The notes: a model not told the origin generated them from the letters alone. A stretch of 64,000 bases of DNA from CAIVAT01 sp049317265 (GCA_049317265.1 JBMOIP010000016.1:21366-85365), one strand, 5' to 3'. Numbered from the stretch's first letter, positions 1-9,954 are shown. Program-made: numbers and translations.

Positions 1-90
1 TCCCCTCTGGTAGGGAAGTTCCTGGCCAAAGGTCGGCTGACACATCAGCAACAGCGAAAGAACGGAAATGATCCCAACGATTTTTTTCAT
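1..90 (-). CDS. 5' end of an exported protein, cut by the window edge
   Basis: Only the first 30 codons are inside the window. They read MKKIVGIISVLSLLLMCQPT followed by FGQELPYQRG: a positively charged start, a hydrophobic core and an A/G-x-Q type signal-peptidase I site typical of Bacteroidota exported proteins. The gene lies 28 bp downstream of the AlgJ-like gene on the same strand, so it may be co-transcribed with it. The mature part lies outside the window and no function can be given. Confidence 0.6.
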   Translation of the reverse strand, partial: MKKIVGIISVLSLLLMCQPTFGQELPYQRG

Positions 91-118
91 GACGGCAGGC
101 TTTACGTAAATCACAAAT

Positions 119-1582
119 TTACTGTTTCTTTTTCGATTGCTCGTAGGAATTAATTGCATCCAGCAACATGACCGAATCAACGGGAATATTCCATTTTTTT
201 GCCTTTTCTTTTACGTTGGCAAGCCAGTCGGAATTGCTCCAGATGCCAAGCCGGATATACTGGATCGTGTCGCGGCTCGTCTTTCCCGGGAGGTTTGAAT
301 AACTGCTGAGAAACGAATATTGAGCGTTTTCGCGGATGATTTCATCGATGGGGCGGTGCAACTCCTTCGATTTCATGACCATGAAACGGAACCAATCCCG
401 CTCGCTCCTGATCACATTTTCGATGCTATCCTGTTTACAATCGAGTATTTCAGGATGGAACGCCCGGAATGCCTCATCGGCAAAACCCCAGAAAGCACAA
501 TGGAGATTAATCTCGGAAACCATTACCAGCAACACTTTGTGATTCAACAGTTTTTCGCGGAAGTTCGATTTGTCAGCACGGACAGGCGGGAAATCATTCT
601 GATGGGGATAGAGGCTGCTGTTGTAGTAGTAATAGTCCTGCAGGCCAAACATCTTCTTGCCGTAGGTCTCTATCAGCTGGATATAATAGCTGTCGGCAAT
701 CACCATAGCGGGCATCTTCCCGTCGGGAATCGCATTGAATGAAACAACCGGGTATGCTCCTGGCGTCGACCTCAGCGGAAATACCAGGTTGAGCATCTTG
801 CCAATGTCGTAGTCGGATCCCAGCGAATTACCCGAGAGATGAAGGTGGTGCACTTTAAATTCAGGCATTTTCACCCCTGAAGCGCCGGCCACATACCTGG
901 CTATCGTATCTGCAACAAGATGAACGCCATACATACTCCAGTGCATGCCATACCTTGGAAAGAGCGGGTACCGGCAGGTATCTTTTATCTTCAGGAAAAA
1001 AGGGTTGATGTCGAGGAACGGCAATCCGATCTGTGTGGCCCGTTCGGTGAAATAGTCATAATTACTCTGTTTTCGGTTCTTGGGATGGAACCTTGAAGGG
1101 ATGTACTCAGGAAAGATGCTGGCCTTTCCTGACTCAAACACCAGGATCAGCGGTATATGGTAATATGCCAGGCTGTCACGGACATTTTTCAGGCGGGAGA
1201 GTTTCTGATCGATGCTCTTTTTCCCTATAAAGTAGTCTCCATTGTATTCACGGATGTAATCCTCCTCATACAAATACCGGTTCCTGCCTTCCAGGAAACC
1301 CTGGGCATGGGTTTGCCCGAAAAAGGAGTAATCATACTGGTTGTGAATCCTGATCAGGGTATTCCTGAGACCTGTGTACTCGTTCAGCCGTGTGGCATAC
1401 ACCTCCTGAAAGTCCTGTGAAAACCACCGTGTCCAGGTAAAATATTTCAGATCAGGGCGTTCAACCTGCGGAAAGAAGCCCTGCAGCGGCGTTTCCGCGA
1501 CAATGTCAAAGTGGTACTGGATGGCCGAAAGGGTCATGGTGGCCAGGATAAGAAAGAGGAGGGTGAATTTAAGGAAGCGCAC
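119..1582 (-). CDS. AlgJ/AlgX-like SGNH-type O-acetyltransferase protein (copy 1)
   Basis: 487 aa with one N-terminal hydrophobic segment (residues 4-22) that would anchor or export the protein to the periplasm. It resembles the AlgX/AlgJ family, periplasmic SGNH-like proteins that pass acetyl groups delivered by an MBOAT partner to polysaccharide. Visible motifs are GMHWSMYG around His214 and IADSYY around Ser298, which match the family His and Ser. The Asp of the usual D-x-H motif is a Gly here. Two paralogues (8646-9932, 9955-11100) and the MBOAT partner (7160-8617) are in the same region. This copy has about 60-100 extra residues at its C terminus compared with the other two. It is divergent from the GT-C-like gene at 1710. 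The family call is strong; the acetylated glycan is unknown. Confidence 0.72.
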   Translation of the reverse strand: MRFLKFTLLFLILATMTLSAIQYHFDIVAETPLQGFFPQVERPDLKYFTWTRWFSQDFQEVYATRLNEYTGLRNTLIRIHNQYDYSFFGQTHAQGFLEGRNRYLYEEDYIREYNGDYFIGKKSIDQKLSRLKNVRDSLAYYHIPLILVFESGKASIFPEYIPSRFHPKNRKQSNYDYFTERATQIGLPFLDINPFFLKIKDTCRYPLFPRYGMHWSMYGVHLVADTIARYVAGASGVKMPEFKVHHLHLSGNSLGSDYDIGKMLNLVFPLRSTPGAYPVVSFNAIPDGKMPAMVIADSYYIQLIETYGKKMFGLQDYYYYNSSLYPHQNDFPPVRADKSNFREKLLNHKVLLVMVSEINLHCAFWGFADEAFRAFHPEILDCKQDSIENVIRSERDWFRFMVMKSKELHRPIDEIIRENAQYSFLSSYSNLPGKTSRDTIQYIRLGIWSNSDWLANVKEKAKKWNIPVDSVMLLDAINSYEQSKKKQ

Positions 1583-1619
1583 TGAAATATCGTGTTAAAT
1601 GCAACTGCTTATACTCCTA

Positions 1620-1627
1620 CAAATTTA
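1620..1627 (-). promoter_or_regulatory. Candidate -7 element for the AlgJ-like gene (copy 1)
   Basis: On the minus strand the sequence reads TAAATTTG, a full match to the Bacteroidota -7 consensus TAnnTTTG, about 37 bp upstream of the start at 1582. No good TTTG -33 box was seen at the usual distance, so this is a partial match. Confidence 0.4.
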
Positions 1628-1633
1628 GAGAAT

Positions 1634-1667
1634 TTTGAATCCCAATGGCGCATTTTTCCTATATTTA
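1634..1667 (+). promoter_or_regulatory. Candidate Bacteroidota promoter for the GT-C-like gene pair
   Basis: TTTG at 1634-1637 and TATATTTA at 1660-1667 (7 of 8 to TAnnTTTG), spaced by 22 bp, slightly longer than the usual 19. Transcription would start near 1674, which excludes the upstream TTG at 1635 as a start codon and supports the ATG at 1710. Confidence 0.4.
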
Positions 1668-1709
1668 CCGCTGGAATCATGCACCTCGCATATAAATTGT
1701 TTTATCCGG

Positions 1710-3278
1710 ATGAAAAGAAAAGCTGATTTCCTGTTTATTACCCTGTTATTGGCCGTCTCGGCTCTTTATGGCTATCACGACATCTTATTTGCACGCCCTG
1801 CCTACCATCATATATGGCGACAGGCCGATTGTTTATCGATGACCATGAACTATTACCAGGACAACCGTAATTTCTTCAGGCCTGCCGTTAACTGGGTTGG
1901 CGATCATGGAGGCAGAACAATCAGCGAATTCCCCATCATCTATTTCACGGTGGGACAACTCTGGAAGGTTTTCGGTCACCATGAGTTCATGCTCCGGTTG
2001 ATTGACCTGCTCATTGTATTCACAGGTCTGTTCTCGCTTTTCCGCTTTTTGCGTGAATTTTTATCCGATACCTTATGGGCCATCATTGTCCCGTTTTTTC
2101 TCTTCAGCTCCCCCATCCTCGGGTATTTTACCAACAATTTCCTGGCAGATGCCCCGGCGCTTGGCCTGGCCCTTACCGGGGGTTACGTGTTTTGGAAGGC
2201 TGTTCAACTGGAGAGCAGAAAGTGGTACTACTTTTCATTTCTGCTGTTTCTGACAGGAGGTTTGCTCAAACCGTCCGCCCTGCTGTTGTTTTTCGGGCTC
2301 CTGGCCATCCACCTGTACAGCATTGTTTTTCAGCGAAATAAAAGAGACTGGTATCACAAGGCGACCCGGTTATGGCCCTACCTTTGGGTCATCATCCTGA
2401 TCATGGTCTGGACCGGTTATACGATCTATTACAACACCCGGAACCTTGACTGCTTCTTCCTTCACGGGATATTCCCGATATGGGGCACCGATGCTGCCGG
2501 GAGGGCTGCGATCTGGGAATCCTTCACAAAGGCCCTTCTGAAAGGGTTCTTCAACATATACGCCCTGATTTTCTTAGCGGCCCTTTTCCTCTCCATGTTC
2601 ATCTTCTTTAAAAAAGTAAACAGGTTTTTCCTCTTTCTTACCTTGCTGGTATTTTCAGGTTGCATCCTCTTCTTTCTCCTCTTTTACCAGGCGTTCAATG
2701 TGCACGACTATTACCTTATCAACCTGCTGATTTTCATTCCGTTCCCATTGATCGTCATGCTTGACATGCTGCATCGGAATTATCCACGGGTTTTCAGGAA
2801 TATCATCCTGAAAACGGTCGCTTCCATCGGGGTCATCGTTCTTTTATACATGGGGGCAGTCAATACCAGGATGAGGTATTACCCCAGGCAGGATTTTGTA
2901 CAGAAGAGCATTCTTGTTGAAAAAGAGGACATTACAAATTTCATTAAATGGTCTGACTACTGCGGAACCTACTTCAAGGTTTTCGAGACCATCACGCCCT
3001 ACCTGCGAAGCCTGGGAATAAAGCGCGACGACCTGGTGTACAGCACACCCGACGGCACCTACAATGTAACCCTATACCTGATGGACCAGAAGGGGTTCAG
3101 TGATTGGTATATTGGCAGCTTCCCCGAGGAAAAAAGGATGGAGACGGTTAAATCACTTGGGGCCAGGTACCTGATTATCAACGACTCTGCCTTATACAGC
3201 AAGCCATACATCCAGCCTTACCTGCACCATAAGCTTGGCACCTATAAAAATGTGGAGATCTTTGATTTAAACCTGTGA
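1710..3278 (+). CDS. Polytopic membrane protein, GT-C (family 39-like) glycosyltransferase
   Basis: 522 aa from the ATG at 1710; an in-frame TTG at 1635 lies in the promoter and was not used. The protein has a leading transmembrane segment, a loop with HHIWRQADCLSM (an acidic residue in the first extracytoplasmic loop, as in GT39/ArnT-like enzymes), roughly ten further hydrophobic segments, and a soluble C-terminal stretch of about 130 residues. GT-C enzymes take a sugar from a polyprenyl-phosphate carrier on the periplasmic face. The next gene starts on the last base of its stop codon (TGATG), so the two are translationally coupled. Substrate and acceptor are unknown. A non-catalytic membrane protein is possible. 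Confidence 0.62.
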   Translation: MKRKADFLFITLLLAVSALYGYHDILFARPAYHHIWRQADCLSMTMNYYQDNRNFFRPAVNWVGDHGGRTISEFPIIYFTVGQLWKVFGHHEFMLRLIDLLIVFTGLFSLFRFLREFLSDTLWAIIVPFFLFSSPILGYFTNNFLADAPALGLALTGGYVFWKAVQLESRKWYYFSFLLFLTGGLLKPSALLLFFGLLAIHLYSIVFQRNKRDWYHKATRLWPYLWVIILIMVWTGYTIYYNTRNLDCFFLHGIFPIWGTDAAGRAAIWESFTKALLKGFFNIYALIFLAALFLSMFIFFKKVNRFFLFLTLLVFSGCILFFLLFYQAFNVHDYYLINLLIFIPFPLIVMLDMLHRNYPRVFRNIILKTVASIGVIVLLYMGAVNTRMRYYPRQDFVQKSILVEKEDITNFIKWSDYCGTYFKVFETITPYLRSLGIKRDDLVYSTPDGTYNVTLYLMDQKGFSDWYIGSFPEEKRMETVKSLGARYLIINDSALYSKPYIQPYLHHKLGTYKNVEIFDLNL

Positions 3279-5236
3279 TGAGTTATTTACGCCGCTATTT
3301 TCAACAGCTGCTTTTCGGAGTTCTGGTCGTTTTGTTTACCGTGTTGTCCCTGCTTTCGGAGGGCTATTTTGGAGGCGCCGACAACATCTCCCATTACCTG
3401 ATCTCCCACTTTGCCTGTAAATACCCTTCATTGTTTCTGAATGCGTGGGGACGGCCGCTCTACACCATGGTTTCGGCACCGTTTGCAATTTTCGGGTTGC
3501 AGGGGGCTAAAATCCTGAACATTATTCTTGGCGTGACGACTGCCTGGCTGGCTTTTCGCATTGCCACCATGCTGAAAATCCGACAGGCAATGGCTGCCAT
3601 GATCTTCGTCTGTTTCACGCCGCTCTATTTTGCGATGATGCCGACCGCGCTCACGGAGATCCTCTTCAGCTTCATCCTCGTACTCTCCATCTTCCTTTTT
3701 TTGAGGAAAGATTATGTGATGGCGGCAGTGGTAGTCTCCTTCCTTCCCTTTGCGCGCACCGAAGGATATGTGTTGCTGCCGTTATTCCTTGCTGCCCTCT
3801 GGCGGGCGAAACAACCCAAAGCAATCCCCTTCCTTGCCACAGGAATTCTCGTTTTTACCATCATTGGCGGCATCTACTACAAAGACCTCCTCTGGCTGAT
3901 CAACCGCTTTCCCTACCCGATAAACTACACCCACCCGATTTACAACAAGATGGGCAGCCTGTGGCATTTCCTGGAGTTCCGGGAGATGATCCTAGGCCTT
4001 CCCATGGAGATCCTTTTCGTGGCAGGTATTGGCGGGATCGTCCGCGATCTCTTTTCAAAAGATGGCGCCATCCGGAAAAACGTATGGTTGCTGATCATCC
4101 TGGTGGTTGCACCGTTTATGGCATACCTGGTTTTACATTCGCTCCTCTTCTGGAAAGCGATGGGAGGATCGATGGGGCTGGAAAGGGTTCTGGCGGCAGT
4201 CCTCCCCCTGGCGGCGCTGATCAGCCTGAAAGGATTCAGCGATTTGGAGGAGTTGTTCAGGAACTCCCGTATCCTGACCATTGCATTCACCACAATCATC
4301 CTCGGGTTTATCATCTATATCCCCTTTAAAATGTACCCGGTACCCTACCCGTTGTCTCCCGAGGAGGAGACCATCCGCAGGGCGACAGACTGGCTTAAAA
4401 CCTCACCCTGGTCAGGTCGGTTATTCCTTTACACCGACAACAATGTGCCCTACTTCATGAAGGCTGATCCCTACAGGAAAAACCCTGTGGAGTGCACTCT
4501 ATTTGGCGACTGTAAATTCCTCGACACCATTCCGCGCGGCACTGTGTTCATCTGGGATGCGCACTTCGGGGCCAATGAGTCGAAGATCCCGATTGATTCG
4601 CTGCTCAGGAACAAACGCCAGAAAGTTGTCAACTACTTCCGGCCGGCCCAGCCATGGCTTACTTTCGGCGGTGGGTGGTACGATTGCTACATCACCCGCA
4701 CGATAGAGGTGGGTGAAACGGCCGACAACTACGCCATCCGCGACTCCATCCAGGACACGCTGGATGCAAGAAAGTGCACCAAACTGCTATGGGTGAACGC
4801 TTTTGAAAACCCCGGCGATGCCTGGGATCCCTCCTATCTCACTTCCGACACCATCCATCTCGGTAAAAGGGCCTACCGGATGGATTACCGTACGGAGTAC
4901 AGTCCCGGCTTTACCCAGCCGGTTTCCACGTTGCCGGTTTCCGAGGTTAAACAGGAACTGCTGGTCAATATCTATGTCAATATCCCACAGATCAGGGCGG
5001 AGATGAATACCCTGCTGGTGATCTCCTTTGAGCACCGGAACAAATCTTACGGTTATACGGCTGTCAATTTGAATACGATCAACTTAAGACCCGGAAAATG
5101 GAACAGGGTAGCGCTTTCGGCGCCTGTTCCGAAATTTATCTCCGACAAAGACCTCGTGAAGGTCTATATCTGGAACCCGGGAAAACAGCTCTTCTACCTG
5201 GATGATTTCAAGCTGTACGCCGGGGACCTCGATTAG
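3278..5236 (+). CDS. GT-C-like membrane glycosyltransferase with C-terminal beta-sandwich domain
   Basis: 652 aa using the ATG at 3278, which overlaps the upstream stop by one base; a GTG one codon earlier is also in frame. The N-terminal two thirds contain about ten hydrophobic segments, with an acidic first loop (GGADNISHY). After a periplasmic linker, residues from about 510 to the end form a soluble domain rich in beta strands, ending in VKVYIWNPGKQLFYLDDFKL. The same kind of domain ends the proteins at 5261 and 12590 and makes up most of the small protein at 14386. It looks like a carbohydrate-binding jelly roll, by inference from pattern only. Function: probable transfer of lipid-linked sugar outside the inner membrane. 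Confidence 0.6.
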   Translation: MSYLRRYFQQLLFGVLVVLFTVLSLLSEGYFGGADNISHYLISHFACKYPSLFLNAWGRPLYTMVSAPFAIFGLQGAKILNIILGVTTAWLAFRIATMLKIRQAMAAMIFVCFTPLYFAMMPTALTEILFSFILVLSIFLFLRKDYVMAAVVVSFLPFARTEGYVLLPLFLAALWRAKQPKAIPFLATGILVFTIIGGIYYKDLLWLINRFPYPINYTHPIYNKMGSLWHFLEFREMILGLPMEILFVAGIGGIVRDLFSKDGAIRKNVWLLIILVVAPFMAYLVLHSLLFWKAMGGSMGLERVLAAVLPLAALISLKGFSDLEELFRNSRILTIAFTTIILGFIIYIPFKMYPVPYPLSPEEETIRRATDWLKTSPWSGRLFLYTDNNVPYFMKADPYRKNPVECTLFGDCKFLDTIPRGTVFIWDAHFGANESKIPIDSLLRNKRQKVVNYFRPAQPWLTFGGGWYDCYITRTIEVGETADNYAIRDSIQDTLDARKCTKLLWVNAFENPGDAWDPSYLTSDTIHLGKRAYRMDYRTEYSPGFTQPVSTLPVSEVKQELLVNIYVNIPQIRAEMNTLLVISFEHRNKSYGYTAVNLNTINLRPGKWNRVALSAPVPKFISDKDLVKVYIWNPGKQLFYLDDFKLYAGDLD

Positions 5237-5260
5237 TTTGCACTTCCATGGCGCTGTCCA

Positions 5261-7153
5261 TCACCGGTAAATAACCCGGTAGGTTATTTCCAAATCATCC
5301 ATTCCCACCTTTTTCTTCTCCGGGTTCCATAGATAGATCTTCAGCTGGTCGCGCGGGTCGGTACCCGATATGATCCCTGAAACGTTGAGGGTATTCCATT
5401 GGCCTATGTTTAAGGAGTCCGGTTTATCGATCCCCGACCGGTGATATTCGAGCACTACCTGGTTTTGCTCTTTTGAAATGACCAGGTTCAGCCACTTTGA
5501 AATTAATTTCTCATATGGGAAGACCCTGACCTTAGCAGTGATCAAAATCCTCGAATGTTTCGAAACATCGGAACATTTCCCATAAAAACCCGGGCTGAAT
5601 TCGGAGGTGAGCAAATAGATATGGTTGCCGGTACTGTCGCTAATACTTCCCTTATCTGCCTTTATAAAGGCAGGATCATCAAACCGGTTGGTGTAGAATG
5701 GGAACTCTTCGCCCTGCAACATGTCCTTCTCAGTAAGCGTGCGGTAGGAAGAGTGACGCAGGTCAAAATAACGCCTGTTCAGCCGCCGGATTTCGAGATC
5801 CTTTGCCCATGGCGCACATATAAACAGCAGGGAGTCATCAAGGTTGGTTGTTTCGCTGATCTTCCCGTCATTGTCGTTGACATAGATCGAAAGCGAAGAG
5901 TCGGGACCTTCCAGAGAACTGAGTATGAGGGTTTCAGGAGCGAGGGCCCAGTTGACATTCAACTGGTTGCGGTCGACCATCGATTCACCGACGATGAACT
6001 TTTTTTCGGGGAAGTGCCGTGCGCCGTTGATCAGGGTATGGATATAGGCCAGGCGGTTCCTGTAAAAAGGAGCTGCCTGCAATATGTGAAAAATCCCGAG
6101 GAGGAACATAAGCACTATAAATACCTGGAAATAAAGCCGCTTTTTCGGAGTGGTGAAAATCACATCGTTCAAAAAAGGGATCAGCAGGAAGATGTTCAAT
6201 CCCATAAGGTTTTTTTCCTGGATGAACGGGAAGAACCAGATATTGAAGGTGGTGAAAAGTACCACCGAAAAAAGCACAAGGGTTACCAGGTAGTAGGCAA
6301 GTTTCAGGTACTGTTTCATCAGGATGTACCATACTGTGGTGATGAGAAACAAGAGCATCGTAATGAGAAATACGTTGAACAGGTGAACCTTCAGGAAGAT
6401 GAAGCTTTCCGAATGAAAAACATAGCCGATCCGGTTGAAAAAATCGCCGAAGCCTTTAAAAAAGAAACTCTCATAGCCGGTGGAAGAACCAGTCATGAAT
6501 TTGTATACTGCCAGCGCCACGATAACCCCGCCCAGCAGGTAGGCGTCGGGTTTGAGCCACAGTTTGTTGTCGACCACGAAAAAGCCCAGGACAAAGAGGA
6601 CGGTGAACAGCGAAACGGGGTGTGAGTAAAAACAGAGAAGCAGTATCCCTGCAGCCACCGCCAGCCGGATGGTCCAAAACAATATTCCTGGTTTGAAACG
6701 AAGTGAAAAAGTTAAAAAGGCATAAAACAGTACTGTATAAACAACAGCTTGCTGTGTCTCTGTGGATATCCAGAAGTAACTGTACTTCACCCCGATAAGC
6801 AAGACCAGCGGCACCGCGAGGGCAAGTCGGTCGAGTTTGAATCCGTAGGCGATGATGAGGTATACAAGATAATAGAGTACAACAAAGGAGAGGGAGTAGG
6901 ATGCAAGTATGACTTTTAAAGGCAGTCCCAGTTTGATCGCCAGCAGTGGCAGGGTTTGGGGGATTGTGGCGGCGGTACGTCCTGCTTCAATGATGTAGTC
7001 GTGGTAATAGAGAAAGTTGAACACCGCGTAGCAGGGGTCGACGAAGATGGTCCGTTCAAGGTAAAATAGCATCGCCATGATGATGAGGACCAGGAACATC
7101 ATCTGTCCGAGGAACTTGTTGTTTAACAGCAGGTTTTTTGCCTTCATTGTCAT
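5261..7153 (-). CDS. GT-C-like membrane protein with C-terminal beta-sandwich domain
   Basis: 630 aa, about ten hydrophobic segments in residues 10-370, first loop with an acidic residue (IFVDPCYAVF), then a periplasmic C-terminal part. The last 140 residues carry the shared beta-sandwich domain: a FSPGFYGK segment, GQWNTLNVSG, and LKIYLWNPEKKKVGMDDLEI. The gene begins 6 bp after the MBOAT gene stop and is the last gene of the set algJ-like, algJ-like, algI-like, GT-C on the minus strand, which ties it to glycan O-acetylation. It converges on the GT-C gene ending at 5236 with 24 bp between them. A second ATG two codons later (7147) is an equally good start. Confidence 0.6.
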   Translation of the reverse strand: MTMKAKNLLLNNKFLGQMMFLVLIIMAMLFYLERTIFVDPCYAVFNFLYYHDYIIEAGRTAATIPQTLPLLAIKLGLPLKVILASYSLSFVVLYYLVYLIIAYGFKLDRLALAVPLVLLIGVKYSYFWISTETQQAVVYTVLFYAFLTFSLRFKPGILFWTIRLAVAAGILLLCFYSHPVSLFTVLFVLGFFVVDNKLWLKPDAYLLGGVIVALAVYKFMTGSSTGYESFFFKGFGDFFNRIGYVFHSESFIFLKVHLFNVFLITMLLFLITTVWYILMKQYLKLAYYLVTLVLFSVVLFTTFNIWFFPFIQEKNLMGLNIFLLIPFLNDVIFTTPKKRLYFQVFIVLMFLLGIFHILQAAPFYRNRLAYIHTLINGARHFPEKKFIVGESMVDRNQLNVNWALAPETLILSSLEGPDSSLSIYVNDNDGKISETTNLDDSLLFICAPWAKDLEIRRLNRRYFDLRHSSYRTLTEKDMLQGEEFPFYTNRFDDPAFIKADKGSISDSTGNHIYLLTSEFSPGFYGKCSDVSKHSRILITAKVRVFPYEKLISKWLNLVISKEQNQVVLEYHRSGIDKPDSLNIGQWNTLNVSGIISGTDPRDQLKIYLWNPEKKKVGMDDLEITYRVIYR

Positions 7154-7159
7154 GCGGAT

Positions 7160-8617
7160 TTAAAACCTGAAATAGATAAACGGGCTGAATCCCGATGAGG
7201 TGATGGTCGCCTCATTCAGGATAAAAAGGAGAATGGCGATGACGGAAAAGATGATAATCGTCACATTTCCAGGGTTGAAATAGAGTTTTTCGATCCTGGC
7301 TTCAGCCTGTTTCCATATGCCCCAGAAGGAGAAGATGACGGAGATGGCCAGCATGGTCCAGAATTTTCCATGCAGCCATACCTGGTTCTCGGCGCCACGG
7401 AATTCGAACATCCTGTGGATGTAAAACCAGGCTTCGGTGAGGGAGGCCGAACGGAAGATGACCCACCCGATACTGATCAGGATGAAGGTGATCAGGATGG
7501 AGGGGATCCTCCCCGATTTCCGGAGATATTTGAGGAGAAAAAGCCGGTCAAAGACAAGAAACACTCCCATGTAAGCGCCCCACACGATGAAGGTCCAGGC
7601 CGCGCCATGCCAGAAACCGCACAGCAGGAAAGTTACCGTTGTGGCAATGAGGTAGATGACCTTGTCGGCCCGGATACCCAGGTAGCGTTCCTTCGGCAGT
7701 TTCCGCGAGGTGGAATAGGCCAGCGGCAGGAAGATATAGTCGCGGAACCAGAAGGAGAGTGTCATGTGCCAACGTCGCCAGAACTCTGTGATATTCTGTG
7801 AAATATAGGGGAAGTTGAAGTTCTCCGGAAGCCGGAAGCCAAGCATCCTGGCCAGTCCGATGGCCATGTCGGAATAGCCCGAAAAGTCGAAATAGATCTG
7901 GAAGGTGTAAGCGATGGCTCCCACCCAGGCAATGCCGCTCGAGAGTTCAGTGGAACTGAGTGCAAATATCTCATTGACGGTGGTCCCAAGCACGTCGGCG
8001 ATCAGTACCTTCTTGGCCAGCCCGATCATGAAACGGATAAACCCGGTGAGACGGTAATCGATGTTCTCCTGGTCGCTGCGGTCGGTGATCTGTGCTGCTA
8101 TCTGTCCCGGCCTCACGATCGGGCCGGAAAGCATCTGCGGGAACATGAAGATATAGAGTGCAAAATCCTGGAATTTTGAAAATACAGGATGCTGTTTTTT
8201 ATAGACATCCAGGGTATAGGACAATTTCTGGAAGGTGATGAAGGAGATGCCGATGGGAAGGATAATCCTGGTCCATTCTGCCGGTTTTGACCCAAAGTGT
8301 TCCATCACCGCCTGAAACTGGTCAAAAAAGAAATTCATATATTTGAAATAGATCAGCAGAGTAAGGTTTAACAAGACCGAAAGCCACATCAGCCACCTTC
8401 TTGCAGAACCCTCCTTCGCATTCATAAGCCGGATGATGAAATAGTCTGCAACCACTGATCCCATCAGGAAGAAGACAAATTTCGGGGCGCCCCAGGCATA
8501 GAAAAAGACACCCACCAGGAGCAGGAACCAGTTTTTGAATTTCCGGTCGAGGAGATAGTAGATGAGCAGGAAAAACGGCAGGAAATAGAGTAAGAATAAA
8601 CTGCTGTTGAATATCAT
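7160..8617 (-). CDS. MBOAT-family O-acyltransferase, AlgI-like
   Basis: 485 aa, the usual length for AlgI. The protein is an integral membrane MBOAT that moves acetyl groups across the inner membrane for polysaccharide O-acetylation. Visible hallmarks are FQIYFDFSGYSDMAIGLARM, TEFWRRWHMTLSFWFRDYIF (His284) and LLCGFWHGAAWTFIVWG with the essential MBOAT histidine at about 337. Two AlgJ/AlgX-like genes lie just upstream on the same strand (28 bp to the nearer) and a GT-C-like gene 6 bp downstream, as expected for an acetylation operon. Alginate itself is not implied: no alginate polymerase or epimerase is present in the window. The family call is very secure; the acceptor is not known. Confidence 0.9.
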   Translation of the reverse strand: MIFNSSLFLLYFLPFFLLIYYLLDRKFKNWFLLLVGVFFYAWGAPKFVFFLMGSVVADYFIIRLMNAKEGSARRWLMWLSVLLNLTLLIYFKYMNFFFDQFQAVMEHFGSKPAEWTRIILPIGISFITFQKLSYTLDVYKKQHPVFSKFQDFALYIFMFPQMLSGPIVRPGQIAAQITDRSDQENIDYRLTGFIRFMIGLAKKVLIADVLGTTVNEIFALSSTELSSGIAWVGAIAYTFQIYFDFSGYSDMAIGLARMLGFRLPENFNFPYISQNITEFWRRWHMTLSFWFRDYIFLPLAYSTSRKLPKERYLGIRADKVIYLIATTVTFLLCGFWHGAAWTFIVWGAYMGVFLVFDRLFLLKYLRKSGRIPSILITFILISIGWVIFRSASLTEAWFYIHRMFEFRGAENQVWLHGKFWTMLAISVIFSFWGIWKQAEARIEKLYFNPGNVTIIIFSVIAILLFILNEATITSSGFSPFIYFRF

Positions 8618-8645
8618 AGGATCAATGTTTTAGTTTCATTATCAG

Positions 8646-9932
8646 TTACTTTCCCTTGTTACCAAGCCCGATCATATATTGGGCATCCGTTCTGAGCTGT
8701 GCTTCGGCTGTTACATGATTTCTTTCTGCCTTCTCCACAATGGCACCGAACCATTTCGGATCGCGGCGGATGTTGTCCATCATGATCTCTACCTGCATCT
8801 CCCTGTCAGCATCGGTTACCGGTTTGAAGTCCTTCAGGAAGGTATCGGTAAACCCAAAGGGGAATAACATCCAGGTGGCTTCGGTCACCAGCATGACCAC
8901 AACCTCTTGTTTTTCAAGCTCCTGGTGAATGTCAATTCCGGCAACCGTGCCCATTTTAACCTCCTCTTCGTAAATATCCCTGCCGTAGAACCAGTAGCGA
9001 GCCTTACCGAAGATGTTCTTTGATATCCCGGAGGTGATAACCCCCCACCAGTAGCTGTCGGCGATGATCACAGCATCAGGTTTGTGTTTTCCCGTGGAAT
9101 TGAAGGTAAATTCAGGGTATGGCATCGGCTTGCTTCTCTTCGGGCAAAGCAGGTTCATCAGGTCGCCGGCATCATGGTCGGAATATCTCAGAGAATCAGA
9201 CATGACGACCTTGCTGATGGTCATCTCCGGCATGTCGATGCTTTTTAGTTTTTCAATATACCTGATCATCGAGTCGGCCGCCATGGCAACCCCGTACGAC
9301 GACCAGTGCACCCCGTTTTCAGGGAACAGGGGGTAGGTCGAATGGGGTTTTAGCTGCCTGAACCACGCGTTCATATCGATGACATTCAACCCCGATGCGG
9401 CCAGTTTCCGGGCATAGTAATCGTAGTTGGTCAGCGGCATTTTCCGGTACCGTGAAGGGATCAGCTCCCTGTTGAAAGTGGCTTTTCCCGGGGCCAGGAC
9501 CAGCAGAAATTCCACATTTTTCTTTTTCAACTCCCTGGCAGCGAGAGCCAGGCGCGCCACCTCATAGTTTATTTTCCTGACTCCCTGGAACTCTAAACCG
9601 CAATAGTTTTTGATATACGACCCCAGGAACAGGCACCCCTCCCTGCCGATGACCACACCGCCTGAATTGGTATAGTTGAATACGGAAAAGTCGAGCTGGT
9701 TTTTGAACCGGATCATACTGGGTCTGAACCCGGCCTTCTCATCCAGGAAAGCGCTTTTTCGCTCCTGGTAAGACATATCCCTGAATGTTGCAACCGAGAA
9801 TTTCGGATTGGAAAGAGTATCCTGCACGCCAACAAGTGGTTTCACGGGAAGTTCAAATACCAGGTATTGCATGGCAGGCACCATCATCCCGAGGAGGATG
9901 AGTATAAATAGTATATGCCTGGTTGCCTTCAT
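8646..9932 (-). CDS. AlgJ/AlgX-like SGNH-type O-acetyltransferase protein (copy 2)
   Basis: 428 aa with an N-terminal signal anchor (residues 5-24). The AlgX-type SGNH domain shows LLVLAPGKATF near residue 145, NGVHWSSYG with His209, and IADSYWW with Ser293. As in the other two copies, Gly replaces the Asp of the D-x-H motif. It is sandwiched between copy 3 (22 bp upstream) and the MBOAT gene (28 bp downstream) and is almost surely in one transcript with them. Predicted role: periplasmic acceptor of acetyl groups from the MBOAT and transfer to glycan. It may act together with copy 3, perhaps with different acceptor positions, but that is inference. Confidence 0.75.
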   Translation of the reverse strand: MKATRHILFILILLGMMVPAMQYLVFELPVKPLVGVQDTLSNPKFSVATFRDMSYQERKSAFLDEKAGFRPSMIRFKNQLDFSVFNYTNSGGVVIGREGCLFLGSYIKNYCGLEFQGVRKINYEVARLALAARELKKKNVEFLLVLAPGKATFNRELIPSRYRKMPLTNYDYYARKLAASGLNVIDMNAWFRQLKPHSTYPLFPENGVHWSSYGVAMAADSMIRYIEKLKSIDMPEMTISKVVMSDSLRYSDHDAGDLMNLLCPKRSKPMPYPEFTFNSTGKHKPDAVIIADSYWWGVITSGISKNIFGKARYWFYGRDIYEEEVKMGTVAGIDIHQELEKQEVVVMLVTEATWMLFPFGFTDTFLKDFKPVTDADREMQVEIMMDNIRRDPKWFGAIVEKAERNHVTAEAQLRTDAQYMIGLGNKGK

Positions 9933-9954
9933 TCTGTAAGTTTTGTATGGTTAA

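Noticed and set aside
5555..6625. 356-codon open frame on the plus strand
   Set aside because: It is antisense to the GT-C-like gene at 5261-7153, has low-complexity charged sequence (many Glu, Lys, Gln, His) and no domain; a reading-frame shadow.
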